64,000 nucleotides of DNA from Aptenodytes patagonicus. Its lineage: Eukaryota > Chordata > Aves > Sphenisciformes > Spheniscidae. Under the pieces are notes generated by a model. The model was given only the letters and a program-made list of their open reading frames with translations, had not been told where the DNA came from and made no database searches. The stretch is taken from positions 7,991,816-8,055,815 of the forward strand of contig NC_134955.1 of NCBI RefSeq assembly GCF_965638725.1, in the 5' to 3' direction. This document shows positions 35,906 to 51,590 of this stretch, in pieces; position 1 is the stretch's first letter, and every line of letters starts with the position of its first letter. The position numbers and the translations under genes were made by a program.

Positions 35906-37329
35906 TTTGCTATGATGCCAATAATATTGTGGTGTATGAAAATAGATACTTAACATGTTGATCAAGAATATTAAATTGTCTCCTTGACAACCTGTCTATA
36001 AGCACCTTTGTGTTATTTTAAAGCCATGAATTATTTACTCCTCTTGATAATGCTTTAGAGCTTGGTGGTTTATTCTACCTCTTACGACAAGATAAATGTG
36101 CAGGTCTCCCTCTGAGGTAAAGGGAAAGCACTCGCCAAACCCACAGAATTTGTTACTCATTTTAATCTAGAGTAATATAACAACAACTCCACAAGATGGC
36201 ATTACACTACGCCCAGGTGCAGGAATACGAGGCACTGGCACACACTCACTCTCTTGACGGCTTATTTTCAGGGAGGATTCAGTACTCACCAAACCGTTTG
36301 TAAATAGCCAGCATGCAGAAAACTGACATCCCAATCTCTGCTCTTTGAAGCAACGTGAGAAAACATATAAAGGGAATGAAAATGCAGAACAGTAAAAACT
36401 ACAATTTCTCCTTTTAGAAAGTACAGAGTACTCACTTCATAGATGATATTTTATATAGAAACACACTGCATGTGAGCAGTCTATGGGATACTATAGGCTC
36501 AATGTCACTGCAGAACCAGATCAGTTACATCCTGGGCACTGATGTTCACTCAGTTCCTACCAAACACAATTCTCTAGCTGAAGCAATGTTTTTCACTCAA
36601 GCTGACTGGCCCATAAGGGGTGCAGGTTGACATTTAAGTATAGTGAAAATCAGCATAGCACCGAAATGAGGACTCAGCCTCTTTGTGCAATTAATAAAAG
36701 CATACAGTTAGCTAAAGAAAAAAACTGCAGTGTAATTTGGTGTTCTCCTGAGAGTCAAAGAAATTCCTCTTAAATTATTGCCAGTGCAGATGATGCATAC
36801 TACCTCTGCAGTAAAAACATGGCATTATGAGATTTCAGGGCCCTATTGCAGATAAGCCAGCATCACACCAAGATTAAGACAGTATCTTCTCAGAGGCTTT
36901 GCCAGGAAAGCAGTCTTGAAGGGTGCATGCAGAGGCTGAGACAGAATTCTACAGCAGAAAAAAGATCCTATGAACTGTAGCATCTCAGAGGCTGAGCAAG
37001 ATAATCTAGGCAGCTAGAACTATTCCAGGTCTCTTGCCCATTTATCTAATTCTACCTGCACTATTTTCAGATAAAATAGATTTGTATCAAAGCTGTCACT
37101 TGTTTAGTCATTGTCCTGTTCAATGGTACAGAGTCACGGAATCAGCAGTACAGTGTGCACTGAACTCCCAGTGCCAGGAAAATCTCATACCTCCCAATAA
37201 AAAAAAGCACTAAAAAAACCTAACTAATATAATCTACCTCTTCCCAGAGATCAAGCGATAGGAGAATCTATTAAAACAAATACCCATGGCAGCTTCTGCT
37301 TTACTGTTACTTTCATCTGAAACACTGCA

Positions 37330-37385
37330 GGCCAGATCTAATTCAAAGCCACCTGCTGACTTCAATGGGCTCTGGATCAAGCCTT
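37330..37385. repeat. Old amniote interspersed-repeat motif
   Basis: GCCACCTGCTGACTTCAATG followed by GGCTCTGGATCAAGCC resembles a pattern (TTGACTTCAATGGGCTTTGGATCAGG) seen widely in bird, turtle and crocodile genomes. The parent family is not identified here. Confidence 0.4.
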
Positions 37386-40300
37386 AGCTGAGGAAGACTT
37401 TTCAGTTATCTCTTTAACAAGGCACTCAGTTGATTAACAGCCCTCCTGCCTGCTACACTAATGGGAATGCTTTTATTTTTATGCTTCTCAGGGCAGCAGA
37501 TACACTTGTACAATCATCAGCAAGAAAACTTTAAAGAAAAGCTGTGTAACTGCAGCATCCCCTAGTGTATTTACAGTGCTTAGCTGTTATGGAACATCCC
37601 AGTAACTTCATCGGGGGCAGATCCTCCTTTCAGGATCGAGCTATCATTGTAGCAATTGAAATGCTGATTCTAACAGAATAGCTGATCTTTTAGAGCGTGG
37701 CTTTCTCCGAGTATCAAAAAAATACTGATGTTAAAAAAAACCATAGGAGACAATAGTGTGAAAAATCAATAGCTCTGAACACTTTCTGAACTGAACAGAG
37801 GTGAGGGAATAAAGAGATCGCATTTTATTTCAACAAACTGCAAGATAAAATATGAGCTCACGGTTCAGAAGGATCTGAATATCCTTCACTAAGAAGGATA
37901 TTAAGGGGCAATCGGTTAGGAAGCAGTAGAAGTTTGTGAAAAGGACAAACTAAGTCTAAATACAGCAGCACTACATTCCCCACCAGGAAGACTACAATTA
38001 GTGTGTAAGGGGGAAGGAATGGTCTGAGGCCATTTTGAGTAATAACATAGCAAGCAGCCTGAGTTGTCCACTCCAGTCTAGCCTTTATCTCATGCTATGC
38101 TTCAAAGAAAACTATGTGCATAACTTCCTTCTTTCCAACTGCACTGGAAAATGATGAAATGAAAGTTGATACAAAAGGCTGGACACATGCAGTGGGTCTT
38201 GCTTTCTGAGGAATAAACATAGGACTGAAGTAGAAAACTGCTCAGAATATCTCTTCTTTGTGACTGTGTCACTTATCGCACTTCATATTGATATGGTGTA
38301 TCTTCTGTAAGTTCATAATGAATTATTAGATTTTATGCATTAGACGTCTCACAAGAAGATTTTCATTTTTTTGCAAAGGACCAAGCTTAAATTCTGATGG
38401 CCATATTCGCATCACATTTATGTTGCTACAAATCTAGAATAACTAAGTTTGAAAAATATTTCAAATTACATCTGACTACTGGAATTCTGCCCTGGGCTGC
38501 AGTGGCTTAGCCAGTCCTTAATAAAATAGATACATATACTGAAATTAACATTAAAAAATGATGAATCACAAGATGCTTAAACTACTAAAGGCAACGTATC
38601 TGTAAAAAGTTTGGATTTTTTTTCTGTTTGATAGCAGAGAGCGCCATAAATGCCTCTTTAGATTTAATCTAAGTTTAATTTTATTTGCATTGTAAAGAAC
38701 CAATGGAAAGTGCCAATGATCAAAAAACTGAACTGTAGGTTAGTATTTAGGGATAGCATCAAAACATTATTAAAGTGCAGTTCATGTGGGAAAAGGTACA
38801 AATGACGTATTTCTACTTATGAGATATGGCCTCAGTCTGCTATTTACTGCGTATTTTTTTATGCCTGACAAAAAAAATACTTTCACTGTCTGTGCCACAG
38901 AGCAATATCCAACAGAAGGCTGAGCTTGAATCGTCAGTGTTTTATACACTGCAAATTTCTACTTGGGACACTATAGCTTGATTCTTAACTTTTAAAATTG
39001 GGCAATGACAATCAGAAAAAAATTGATATTTTAGATGTAGACTGTTGACTAGGATTTTTGTTTTGTCTGCATTACATTACTAATACAAATATTACTGCTC
39101 AGAATACTGTTATATTTAAAAGAATAGAAAGGGTGATTTTCATAATGGCGCAATATTGTGCCTGAAAGTACCTCTGAAGATGAAAAGTAAATGGACTGAT
39201 ATTACTTATTCCCTTTGAAATTATCCATGCTGCTTGTCACACAGAGAACTTTTCCTTCCCAAACCATTTTTTTCTCCTTTCTGCTTCATCATATAGTTGA
39301 TGTTGCCACCAACAGTGAAAGAAACAGGTATTGTTCCATAAATTATGCATCGATGAGTCAACAGTCTGTTGCCCCAGGAAAGATGGGACAATGACATCCC
39401 TTATTTTAACTAACATGAATAGGAGAACCCTTCTTGCAAAGAAAAACTGTTGTCTGTGCTGTCTCGGCATGTAGTCATGGATCATCCAGTTAGCAACTCA
39501 GAAAGAACTCAGAACATCCTTCTCCAAAAACCACAAGTTCCTGCCACCAGAGCTACAGATTTCACTTAACTGACAACACTCTTGGAATACAACATGAATT
39601 CACACTAAGAACGGAATCAGGAACAAAGAGGAGCAATGGTTGCTCACTCTAGTTTAATACGTATGATCAACACATGTATTTGTAAAATTAATAAATCCAC
39701 TTACTTTACAGAGGCTTTAAGGATACAGCTAAAATCTATGCTAAAATTTCATTGGCTCTAAAGAAAGTTGTAAGTAAATCTTATTTTGATCACAGTGAAG
39801 ACTGTGCCATTTCTTCAACAGTAACAAAGTGACACAAAATACAACACATTCTATATATGAGCAAGCAAGGACTACAGCTAGCAGAAATACAGCCAGATAC
39901 ATTATAATCTCATTGCATGTTTATAACAGACATGTTCCAGCTCAACAAGAAATTCTGTGTTTGATCCAGGAATTATTTTTTAATTTTTTTAACAAATATA
40001 GGAAATAAAATTGAATGACCCTAAAGATCCCGTCTGAATTTATAATCTTTGACTCTATTAGCCTATTTATATCTGTGAAAGGCAATTAAAAAAAAAAAAA
40101 TCACTATCAAATTCAAACTGTCTATTCATTAAAAGTACTCTCTTAATACTTGTGGGAGTCCTTTTTTCAGTAGCAACCAAGGTTAACCCTTCAGAAAGTA
40201 GGCAGTTTCTTATACCCTCCTTGAAACCTTTTTTCAATAATTGTAAATAACTGCAACAGAAGAAAGATAGGAGAATTGGGCCCACATTATTACATTCTAG

Positions 40301-43300
40301 CAAAACAAGATGATGTGCTGACATTTCTTTCCCTTCAACAACATAAATTAGAGAATACTATCTCTCTCCTGCAGTTGACATTCAAATGAGTGACTGGGAA
40401 CATAATGGAAAGTGTAATTACATGGGTATGGCAACACATAATTAGTGGGGTAAAACTGGTAAATCTTGTCTACATATTGCAGGCCAATCCAAATTGTCTG
40501 GTTCCTGGTATTCGAAAACCCCACCCACCCAGCTTAGTAATTTGAACTGAATATTTGATTGCAGATTCACTCTAATAACCCTCTTCAGGCTCTTCTTGGT
40601 TTCCTCAGAATTTAGAAATAAACTAATCTGTCTATTGAATAAATATCCACGCCTAGCTGCTTTGATTCCTGCATAGATGTAATGGACTCTTAAATTACAA
40701 TTTTAACCTTAACCTTCTTTTTTCCGCCCCCATTCAAGTCCATTATTTCTGTTTTTCTTTTTTTACTACAGAACATTGAAATACACATATTTCGTAAAGA
40801 CTGTAGTAGTCCCAATTAATTTATCTCTATATCTAAAGTGCAACAATAGTCAGAATTGTCTAATGATGCTGAATACTGTTTCTCAAATCTTAAACATACT
40901 CAGTTTAAGATCTAGCATCACCTAGTATAAAATTAAACATTCAACTTCAAATCAGAAATCTACTACATAAGTAACTGCTCACACTTTGGTTTTGCAATGT
41001 GACACCGCATGGAATTTTAGAGCATCAGTGACAAGAACTGAACGGAAAAAGATTTGCCAAACGTGCACAGCAAAGAGGTAATTGCGGTGATTTAGCAGCT
41101 GATAGCCAAGACCAAGCATGTTGCTCTGGAAGACCACAAAGTAACATCTTACACTGATGGAACATCAACGTATGACTGCTGACACACCTCTAATTTGTTC
41201 ATTAAGGACAAAGTTAGCCTACAAGCAAAAAGTCAAGTCAGTGCTTCCGTCACTTTCATCCCTGCAATGGGTCTTGTATAATGCATCTCAAGAGCATTTG
41301 AGCTGGCTTCTCTTGTATTTTTGGCCCTCTCCCTTTGTGAACTTTAGTGACATTTCTGAAGACCAGAAGAGAGGGGATAAAGAAAAGCTTGGCATACTGA
41401 ACCATAATTAACTGTAAACAAATACGGTTGCTATCAGATTCCCGCATGTAGAGAAATTATTCTTCTATACTAACTGCTGCCAACAATTGCGTTTCACTGC
41501 TACAAAGAGCTACAGCATTCTACTCGATGGCAAACAGATCCTTGTAGGGAGACTTATCTAAAAGCATGATTTGCACAATATTTTGAAACCATTTGAGATG
41601 TAGGCTGTTAGTAAAATGAACAGTCACAGAACAGTCAGAAAATTTTCTCTTCTGTTTGAATTGCCATGTTTCAGTAGCACATACCTTCTTCTCGAGTCTT
41701 CTCATCCTAGTTTGTTCATAGCCAAAATGTTGACTTTTGGGTAAAAATTGAGTGGATCAAGACTCTTGAAATTTAAATTTTTAGCTTATGATTGTGTAAC
41801 ATTTCAATATGAACAAGGTATTGTAGAATTTTATTTGCAAATTTCATAAAATACTGTGAAAAGCTCAATAAAGGCCACAGCCTCATCTTCTGTTTTCTCT
41901 AATACAATAGTGTGATTTCCCCCCAACACCAGTTCTGGGCATGCATTACTATTACATGCCAATTTAAACTTGTTTGCTTCAGTATGTGAGCCAAACTGGA
42001 GTTGGCAAGCTTATTCTTAACCCAGTCTCTATAAGCTAGTTACCTCCAAACTGTTTTCCACTTGCCACCTTGCATTTTATTGAAGCAGTTGTTTTGACAA
42101 AATAACAAGAGTATTTACAGAGTTTGATAACCACTGGTCTTACCTAATGTTTTAATTCTTACATGCCTATATTCTGGGCTCTCAGTGTCAAAAAATTGTG
42201 CAAAACCACAGAAAAAAGTACACGGTGACCAGGAGAGTATTCTGCACCACCTACTTGACAAATGACTGCTACTTTGTAAACTAAAGGGAAAGCAATCATT
42301 GTACTGGATTTTCTCATAATTGCTTCCTGAAGTTAAAACGTACTAGTTTCCTGCTATTTCCCCTATTTCAGGAAACCAGTGTACCTTGACTGCCAGAAGG
42401 ACCAAAGCCAGATTTCTCGTACTTTATAACTTTATCAAGCGAAATTAACTGGAGGGGAAAAAATTGCACTAACTTCAGAGCTCTGGTCTCTTCCACTACC
42501 ACCATTTATTTTGCTTCTGCCTTTTTTGTTGTTTACATCTTTTGCTTTCCATCCTTGCTTCCGCAGTCCTTGAGTCTTACTATCTTGCATTCTCAGTTCA
42601 TATCAAACTTCGGTTCTCAGTCAGTCCTCAATGCTCCTCCATTTATTCTGTCCCAGTCCAGCCCAGTCTCCTCTCATTTTGTGTTTTCCTCTATTACCTT
42701 TTCCCCTTCTGTTCATCTTACTAAGTTCTGGCATAAATTCTTTCTGCTCTAACATCTGCTTTAGCTTCTCAGAGCTAAATGTTTTGCAAAGCTCAAAAAG
42801 TTTTCCAAAAGGGCTGCACTGTACAGGCATCAGCCTGCTTATGCTTCTGTTTAAAAAAAGATAGTTCAGACATCATTTGGTGCTTGGGGACACAAGAGCC
42901 TGAAAAGGATTGGATAGTATATACAGTTTTTCTATGCAAATTACTACAACATAGCACATTACCTCTTTTCTGTTACTCATGGTGCTATCTGGAGAGTAAA
43001 GACAAGTAAAAACAATTAATACCCATCCTACTTGGTGGCATAAATAATCTATTCCCCACAAACACAAAATCTTCTACTTTTTTTATATGTTTGCCATTAT
43101 TTTTTGATGCTTTCCACTACTTAAAATTCAGTGCTAAGACACAAAACCACACTGAAAACAAACTGTTAAATACAAGTCTGACCTAACTCCAGAATACTCG
43201 CCCTGATCCAAGCACAGTACACAGTGACCATATTTCACTTCACAAAATTAGCTTCCCCCTCCTTCAGCAAAGAGCCACCAGAAGAATGAAACACTGTGTA

Positions 43301-46300
43301 AAGTACAAGTTACCTCATGGGAACAAACACTGAACAAAGCAGAGGCTTCTGTGTACTTCACTGTGTTATACCACTCCAAAGAGTTTTGTGGCTACTAAAA
43401 GAAAAAGCACTTGCATTCAGAGACATCTGATAAATATGCAAAACATTAATTTATGAGAAGATATTCTCCTGAGACAGAAAACTGCATGTCCACTACTTGA
43501 GAAGCCACTAATCTGAGGTAGGATGAGCCTGGACAGTAGGGTCTTTCAAGCCTCTCTGCATTTTGAGAAGATTCAGATTAAAATCCAGATTAAAAGCATC
43601 TCTCCAGTCAGATCAATACATAACAATATTATAATAATTCCAGTAGAGAATTTCCAAGACGCTATAAAATATGAACAATACAAAATAGCCCTTTGAGGGA
43701 GAAATTTCCTCAGCCTAACTATGTCACTCATAACCTATTTGCTGAACCATTTTCTGGACATGTTTCCTAAAATCCATTTGCTTGCAACAATAGAAGAACA
43801 ACTAACCTCTTGGGTTTGCTCTTTTTTTTAAGCAGCAATTGACACACTGAAATCGTAGCCCATAAATGCAGCTCCTGGCTGCCAAAATTAAAAATTGCAC
43901 TTGTACATATGACTTACATTTTCAATAGGACACTTATACAAAGCTAAGGACTTCTGATATGCTAAGGACTTTTCCAAGGACTTCCTAATATTTCAAAATC
44001 CATGGAAAGCCTTAGAAAGGAAGTAAATGCATGCTTATCATTTAGAATAAGCGTCACAGAGACTTCAAAAATTCTTCCACTCATTATAGTACAGTACCAT
44101 AAAGAGGCTGTATGAATATGCATAAGCTTTGAAATAAAGGAAAACAAAACAATATAAAACACCATAAACATAGAGATTACAGAAAAGAAAAGGAAATTAC
44201 ACAAAAGGAAAATAACATTTTGGTCACAGTCCATTAAAGTGAATAAATAAGGAAATGTTCCAGTGGTATGTTTATACACTTAAAATGACATTAATTCAAG
44301 ATGACAAACGGCCCAAATGTTTGTCTCCTATAGCTGGAGGATAATAAAGACAGGAAAACAAAACAAAACAAAGCATGTACAGAAAGGAGAATATTCATTT
44401 CAAATATCAGCCTTTTAACTCCCTCCTCCATAAGCCTGAGAAGTCTTTCATTAGCATGCTTCACAGTTAGTGTTACTACACAATTATGAATACTCTGTAA
44501 CTAAAATTAATGTATGGAACTCAGTCCTACCCACATTTCTTTAAGCACAACCGTGGGCTCTGTGAGCACTTCCCAGCTTCTAGATCCTGACTGCACAGGT
44601 GGCCACCAGCCCATTCTTCTCTTTCAAACAAACCCCGACATGGTAAGAGCTGTCACACGTTCCAGCAGGTCCCTCAGTCTGGACAATCAGAGATCACACC
44701 AAGCACACTGGAGAACGTTCTTGGTCTGCAGTGTAGACGAGACCTTCTATTACCTGTATACAACGTGTGAACTCCGGTATTCAGGTAGTCAGTTTATCAT
44801 GTACATACAAAGGAGGCCATAAGTGTTGGGAATGGGAAGAGTATCTTGCTTACCAAACTTTTAAGGTGATTTATCAGCTATTGCCCATTCTTAGCTCTGC
44901 TCTTCAGAGGTCTTGGAGGAATGAAGACCCTGAACCAACAGTCCATGACAAAAATTTCTGAAGTATAATTTGAGAGCAAATGTTCAACAAAGATCTGATT
45001 CTATGGTGGCACTCTGACAGCATGGCAGTTCCGCCCAAACAGTAAAGATGTGATTTTGCCTCATCAGAACTATTTAAAATGCCATACATGAGAAATGAAA
45101 ATAAGAGTCAGATATTAACTGCATAAAAGAAAAAGGCACCTGCTCCTTTGAAAATAAAAACTGGAAAAGTACCAGGAGATTTGTTCAAAGCAATTAGCAA
45201 TTGTGTTACTACGGGAAACCTGCAATGATGTATAGCTGACTAGATACCAGCTGGACAAGCAGATAAAGGGAATCTTTTTGTTCATGCTAGAGAATGAGAA
45301 TCTGGAGTCTTGATGCAATGGTATTACTCTCAATATCAGAACTGTTCTTTGTACTTCAGGATGGCATGAAGCAAATTTCGGAAGCAGAATTAACCCCATG
45401 ACATTATGAAATTATCATTTCCCTTGGATTTCAGTCACCACTGAGCATGTTTTTATCAACTATGCAAAAGCATGTGATACTTCCTAACATAACCAGATTG
45501 GGAGGAGGCTGGATGGCTCAGTAACTACAAAACATCTCAGTGAATTTAAAAGAAGTCTCTACCATTAAAAAGAGATTAAATATCTCGCTGCTGACTAGAA
45601 GAAGAGATGTGAGCATATTCTACCCTCAGTCGCACAGAAACACTGACTATCCTACATAAATAGAGCATTACCACAGTACACTGACTTAATAAAAAATTGG
45701 TACTAACAATCAAAGCATGAATAAACAAGAAGGTACAAAGCAATCCAATCGTCCGAGAACGACACAAAGCTGTTCCAAAGTTAGAAACAGAAGTCCTAAA
45801 CAATTTACTATTAAAGTTCAGAAAAACTGTAGACTCTCCAAACATAAATTGATTTAAATGGTGAATAATTTATTCTTCCACAGTAAGTATGTTTATAGAT
45901 CATAGTAAATTCACGTTACTGACACAAGAAACAAAACCTTTGAGATATGATAGCAACAAAGATTTCTTAGAAGATGACAAGGAATGCTTATATCAGAAAT
46001 ATTATTGGGGAAAAGCAGAATTTTGTCAGAAATCAAACAGCAAACTTACATGCTGCGACTACCTCCAAGACAGATAGGAGAAAACCACTACAGATAAAAC
46101 GATAGCAGGTCATTATTGTGAAGCTAGTACGCAACTTAGCCAGGGAAAAGCTTAAAAAGAGCATTTGAAGTTGGCAATGAAAAGAGAAGAATATTAAGAC
46201 ATGAATAAGTAAACCCAGCTCATGGTATGAGCTGCCTTAACAAGCCATTTGAGGATATTCTAGAAGAAGGTGTTCAGATATAGTGAAAAAGACTCTGGAA

Positions 46301-48039
46301 CCCTGGAATCTCAAAGCAACTCACTACTGAGCCTGCACCGTGGGCCTAAAGCAGCCTCCCGCTGATCCCAGGAACCAGGGGTCAGGTACACACATAGAGC
46401 CTTCCCACAGCGCTTTGTGGGCACGTAGTGACTCACTTAGAGGCCCTAATGACCAGGACCTTCCTCTTCCCCTCAGCTACGATGTTGGCACTGGAATGAT
46501 ACTAAAAAAACCTAGAGAAACAGGAAGTTTCAATGAAGTATACAATGCCATTCCCTCCTCCCTCCATAAAGAAATTTTAACTGCATGTTGCATGGTATCA
46601 CCATCTTTCTTGTTCTCTAGCTTTCAATAAAGGCATAAGATGAAAATCTCTAGTTTGAAAAATAAAAGCTTGTAATTACTGTCAAAACTAAGAAACTTTT
46701 TCTAGGTTGTCTTTAGGATAGTTACACCTTTTCAGTTTGGTAATAGCTTTCTTTTGTCAATACAGCTGCTGGCGTTAACTCATATTCATTACCTCAGGAA
46801 GCTGAGGTGTCCTCTTTTAAGTACGTTACTTGGATTCAAGAAAACCTATAAAGAAAACTGTTGTTGTAACTTATAAACTACTGTACAACACTCTTGATTC
46901 ACTGTAGATTGACTGACTCTTAATCGGTTTGTTCCAGCAGAATAAATAATAGTATCGGTTTGACACTCTGAAGTACATCAACAAAGTGGTCTGAGGTTGA
47001 ACATGTTTTATTGTGGGATTTTGGGGGGGGATGAGAAACTTGAATTTTCTCCCATCATTTATCAGAAGCTCTCCTGTTTTACCTTTCAAAACGACAGACA
47101 GAGGATAAAAAAAAATCCCAAATCTGATTGCGTGAACATTTTTAATAAAACACTGCCTAATACAATGTGTAATATTTTTACATTAGTTTTTGAAAGTTAA
47201 AAATGGCTATGTTTAGACTCTGATCATTTCCACTGTTTGCTGGTACCTGCTAACAGACCTATCAGTTGCAGACAAGTGCACCATTTTCTCTCCGAATACA
47301 TAATGATGCATGAAATCCAGGGGGCAAACAGTGTGGTTTTAGGTCACCAATTTGTCACAAGGCTATAAAACTGCTGGACAATGTAGCTGTCTCCCATGCT
47401 TTATGGAAAAAAATCACTCTCTAATGTAAAAACAGAAAGGATGTAAATAATCTTGATTTCAGTAAAGGTTTCATGGGATAACTGTCTCGTTTCTACAAGG
47501 ATTTCAAGGAACCATGACGATTCCCATAGCTACAGTTGACAGAAAAGTTTGATGTACAGTGAGTCATGGAGCAGAATGCTGTAGAACTGAAGAATACAGT
47601 CAGCGAATTTTGTGTAGAGTCCAACCCCTATAACAGAAGAGGACTGAAAAAAAATCTAAGCTCATAGACACATTTCTTTTTGGTTCATGTATACACCCAG
47701 CTGCACTGACCATTTTAACACCAAGACTTTATGTTTAATAAGGAGTTGTGCAACACACTTGATAGTCAAACATAAGAGCCAGTTTCTGACATTCCTTGTC
47801 ACAAGCATTTCAGGACTTGCTGTTCCATAAGCGTAACTGAGGAAGTGTGGTAGAATTGGTGTGTTAGGAACAGCAAGCTTAGCAAGCAAAGCTACTCTTG
47901 CAGCAGGGCCTCACTAAAGCAACAGGATATACTAAAATATGTTTCCCAAATGAACTATACCAGTACAACTGCACCAATAAAACCTTGCATAGGTGCCCTC
48001 AGGGACATAAGTCTACACTGAGACTTGCTAGGTGCTATT

Positions 48040-48165
48040 CTTACTTTGCTACTGAACTGCTTCAGGATTTCAGCAAGTCATTCAACTTCTCTAAGCGATA
48101 TTGTTTAGGACCTCCTCAATAAGATAACAAACTGGTGAGTGTTAAGATAGGTGTGATTTGCCCTG
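48040..48165 (+). repeat. MIR-like SINE fragment, sense
   Basis: TTTCAGCAAGTCATTCAACT followed by TCTCTAAGCG and CCTCCTCAATAAGATAACAA fits the MIR core (gcaagtcacttaacctctctgagcctcagtttcctcatctgtaaaatgg in outline). It is diverged, but the order is right. Confidence 0.5.
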
Positions 48166-51100
48166 AAAAACATCCTTTTAAAATATAGTATTTATCAGCT
48201 ACCCATAGTAGCAGAAACACTTTTATGCCAGTATAGTCATGTCAACAGAGTGAAACTTTTCTTTCAATAAAAATATCACAGGGAAATTTCTCCTTTTACA
48301 GACAATATCATACACAAGAGTTTCCAGGATATGGCTAATAATCACTGCTAGCAATCTGTGCTGGACAGATTTTCCAAAATTAGGACTTAACTACAGTCCT
48401 TGTCAATAGCCGGTGACAGCTATACAACCAACACTCCTAGACCTGAATGCTGATCTGTCCATTTCTTCTCCTCAACCTTAGTGTTCAATTATGACAGCCT
48501 TAGAGCTTGCTCTCTGTGGCAGTCAGCATAAAAGAAATGCAGAATAACCACGAATCAAGCCCTACTATTTAACAGGAAACAATCATATGAGGCTTCCTGG
48601 AATGATGTATGACCCATGAACCCACGCTTACATTCAGACACAATGCCCACTCACGGGCACGTATTCATTATCCGTGCTATTTGCTTCCTTGGACACAAGA
48701 GTGCATTGGGAAGAAGTAACGGATAAATAGACAAATGCTTGAGCATACACCAATGCGAAAACAGTAGTTTCCCCATTTGTATTTGATTTGCCTACTGTCA
48801 GATTAACAACCTTCATTTTCCATCAAACCAAGCATGGAGAGGACATTTTTCTTAGCAAAGGTCAAATCCTAAATTCCTTGAACACCCTAACCTGTTACCA
48901 GTGAGTAAGCATTAACTGGTCTTAGGTCTGTGCAAATATTAGTTGCTCTCTAAGAGACTAGAAAGAGGCTGAATGAGAAGCAAAAACTGATGTCCCTGCT
49001 TTCTGAATCAGAAATAAATCCAATACCTTTACAGATAGGTAAAGAAAACTTCTCCCGAAAATCAGCACCATCTGAGACACAAATGTTAGAACAAAATGCT
49101 GTCTACTGGGAATTACTAATGAGATACAAACCTGGGAGAGAGACGCTGCCCCAATTCCAAAGGACAGCAGACATCCATGTTTCTAAGCACGTTCCCTTCA
49201 GCCCCGAACCAAAGAACACAGTATAGCAACAGGGTGATGCTACATCATCTGTGAAGTTGCTCAAACAAGAGGAGCAGACTGGAAGTAGCAGCCAAAATCC
49301 TGCTCAACACAAAAAAAAAGAAAGATCTCACTGAGCAAACGGACAGAATGTTCCAGGCAATAAATTTATAAAGACTATCAAGAAATCAGCCTGGAAAGGG
49401 CAAAAGATTCCCAAAGGGGCATCCCAAAGTCAGATGCCAGTAAAGCAGATCATTCTCATTGTGACACAGCGAGAATCAAAGTGTTGAGGGGACTTAAGGG
49501 TTTTTTCAGCCTGACAGAACAGAAATATATTACTCAAAAAATGCAGCATGATACAAATCCAAATAGTCAACATTTGTAGGTCAAAATTTAAATGCAAATT
49601 TTGAAAATAATCCATAATCTTTATAACATTGTCAAAATAAAAACAAACCACAACCAGGCCAGAAAGTGATTTAAGCCAGTATATGCATGCTTTTATATCC
49701 ATATCTTACAAAATAAAAGTTATCATGTTATCAAAATATGCCAAGGTACTTTTTAAGATTTTTTTTTTTTTTTAAACCATTAGCTTTATGGTGATATCCA
49801 GACTTTTGGCAACTTTGGTTGAAAGAAACAGTTCTGTTGGTGACAAGTCATTAGTTCATGACTCTCAAATAAAATGCAGCACTTGGCATCACATTTTTTA
49901 CAAGGAAAAACTCATATGGGCTACTTATTTACAACTCTGTTTATGGTTTAGTGAATGTCTTTATACTTGTATTTGAGTTTGTGTGGGCAAAAGCGTGAAA
50001 TCCACACTTACCCTTATTTGTAATAAAACGTATTTATTTAGGTGTCATTCAAATGAAACTGCAGGTCCTTGTAAAGGGTAAAGACAAGACAACTTAACAA
50101 ATGGCAACACAAAAGAAAAAAAAAACATTTGGACAACATAAATTTAATGGCAACATAATGAATTCTCTAAGGTCCTTTTCTTTCATCCTTCCACAAACTA
50201 ATGTTTTTGTTCTACCGGCAATATTTAAACAGGCTAATACTTACTTCCAGACTGTAATGATCAGTCGCGAAAGAAAAGTCCCCTGAGCTGGGGATCCCCA
50301 CAGCATAAGGGAATATACAAGGTGTAAGAAGAGCGGCAGCTTCCAAACGCATCTTAGGATTCAGTCCAAATTTGTCACCTGCTTTCTCCCATCAAATCTT
50401 CATTTTTTTTTATTGAGAGCCTAGTAATTCACAATAACCCTTTCAACTGATACAGCCCCCTTTCTGCCTTGAGTCTTCCTACTTCTTATGCAGCTTCAAA
50501 GGTTCTAAACTGCACCTCACACAGAATTTTGCCCCTTCACACTGAGTTTACTGGGGTACTCCTTGATAGTAAAGGTTTTCTTTTTTCCATTTATGCCTAA
50601 ATGCTCTCTACCAAAACTCTCAGATTTTTTCTTCCTCTTTCCCTGCAACAATCATTCTCTTTATCTCTGACTTCATATTTCTGAAAGAGCACATGACAAT
50701 ACTTCGTAAGGAAATCACAGGAAAAACTCAAAGCATCTATGCCTACTTAGTGTTCCAGCACATTTGCTAGGAGCTAGACACAGAGAGATGTTTGCCTAAA
50801 ACCTTTGAAGAAAAGAAATAGGATCTCTGGTTGTAACAAAAACATATAACCTAAATTAGATGGTTTTTTCTTATCAAATATGCCAAATATAATAATATGT
50901 AAATTTTATTTTCATTTAACCCTTAAGTTTAAAAGAGACGCTTCATGCGATATAAAAGGTTCTGTACTAGTGGAGTATCTTAATCTGTTTCACTTTGATA
51001 AAAAACAGTTTAACAGCATCCTCAAGCTTGCTTAGATTGAAGAAGAAATTAAATGAAATCTCTGATCCTTACCAGCACTTTGCTGGTTTCTAGGCCAGTC

Positions 51101-51484
51101 TACCTGGATATTACGTAGATAAACTGAATTTCTGGAAGTTTTCTATGGATAAGCTGTAAGCTCTTAAAACAATGCTGTTCACGTGATAGGTAAAGTTACG
51201 AAAAACGTAAAACCCAGGTAGTGCTCCTGGAGGAAAAATTACCAAAATACTTACTTTTTGTGCTTTCTCAGGTAGTCCTCTCCTGTAAAAATTTTCACTT
51301 GATTATCTTTGAAATGGAGCTGAGCTACCTGCAATTTGTACTGTATTGAATACAGTGCTAATATCATCTTTCTTCTGAGTCTATCCCAGTGTTTTGCAGG
51401 TCAGTAACAAATCCATCACTGCTTCAAATTCTGGAAAATCGGGGCAATAGAAAGACATAGCAATTTTTAAGTGATGATATATGT

Positions 51485-51590
51485 CAATCCTACTTTATTC
51501 AATTTTACATGTGAGTAAACTGAGGCACACACCAATCACTGAATCTTAGCAAGCAGACCAAAACTGGATTCGGAGAGTATGACTTCTACT
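51485..51590 (-). repeat. MIR-like SINE fragment, antisense
   Basis: CAATTTTACATGTGAGTAAA is followed by CTGAGGCACACACCAATCAC, then AGCAAGCAGACCAAAACTGG and ATTCGGAGAGTATGACTTCT. This is the clearest MIR-like copy here, since the CTGAGGCACA block and the later 'agcaag...aactggatt' block are in the proper order. Confidence 0.55.
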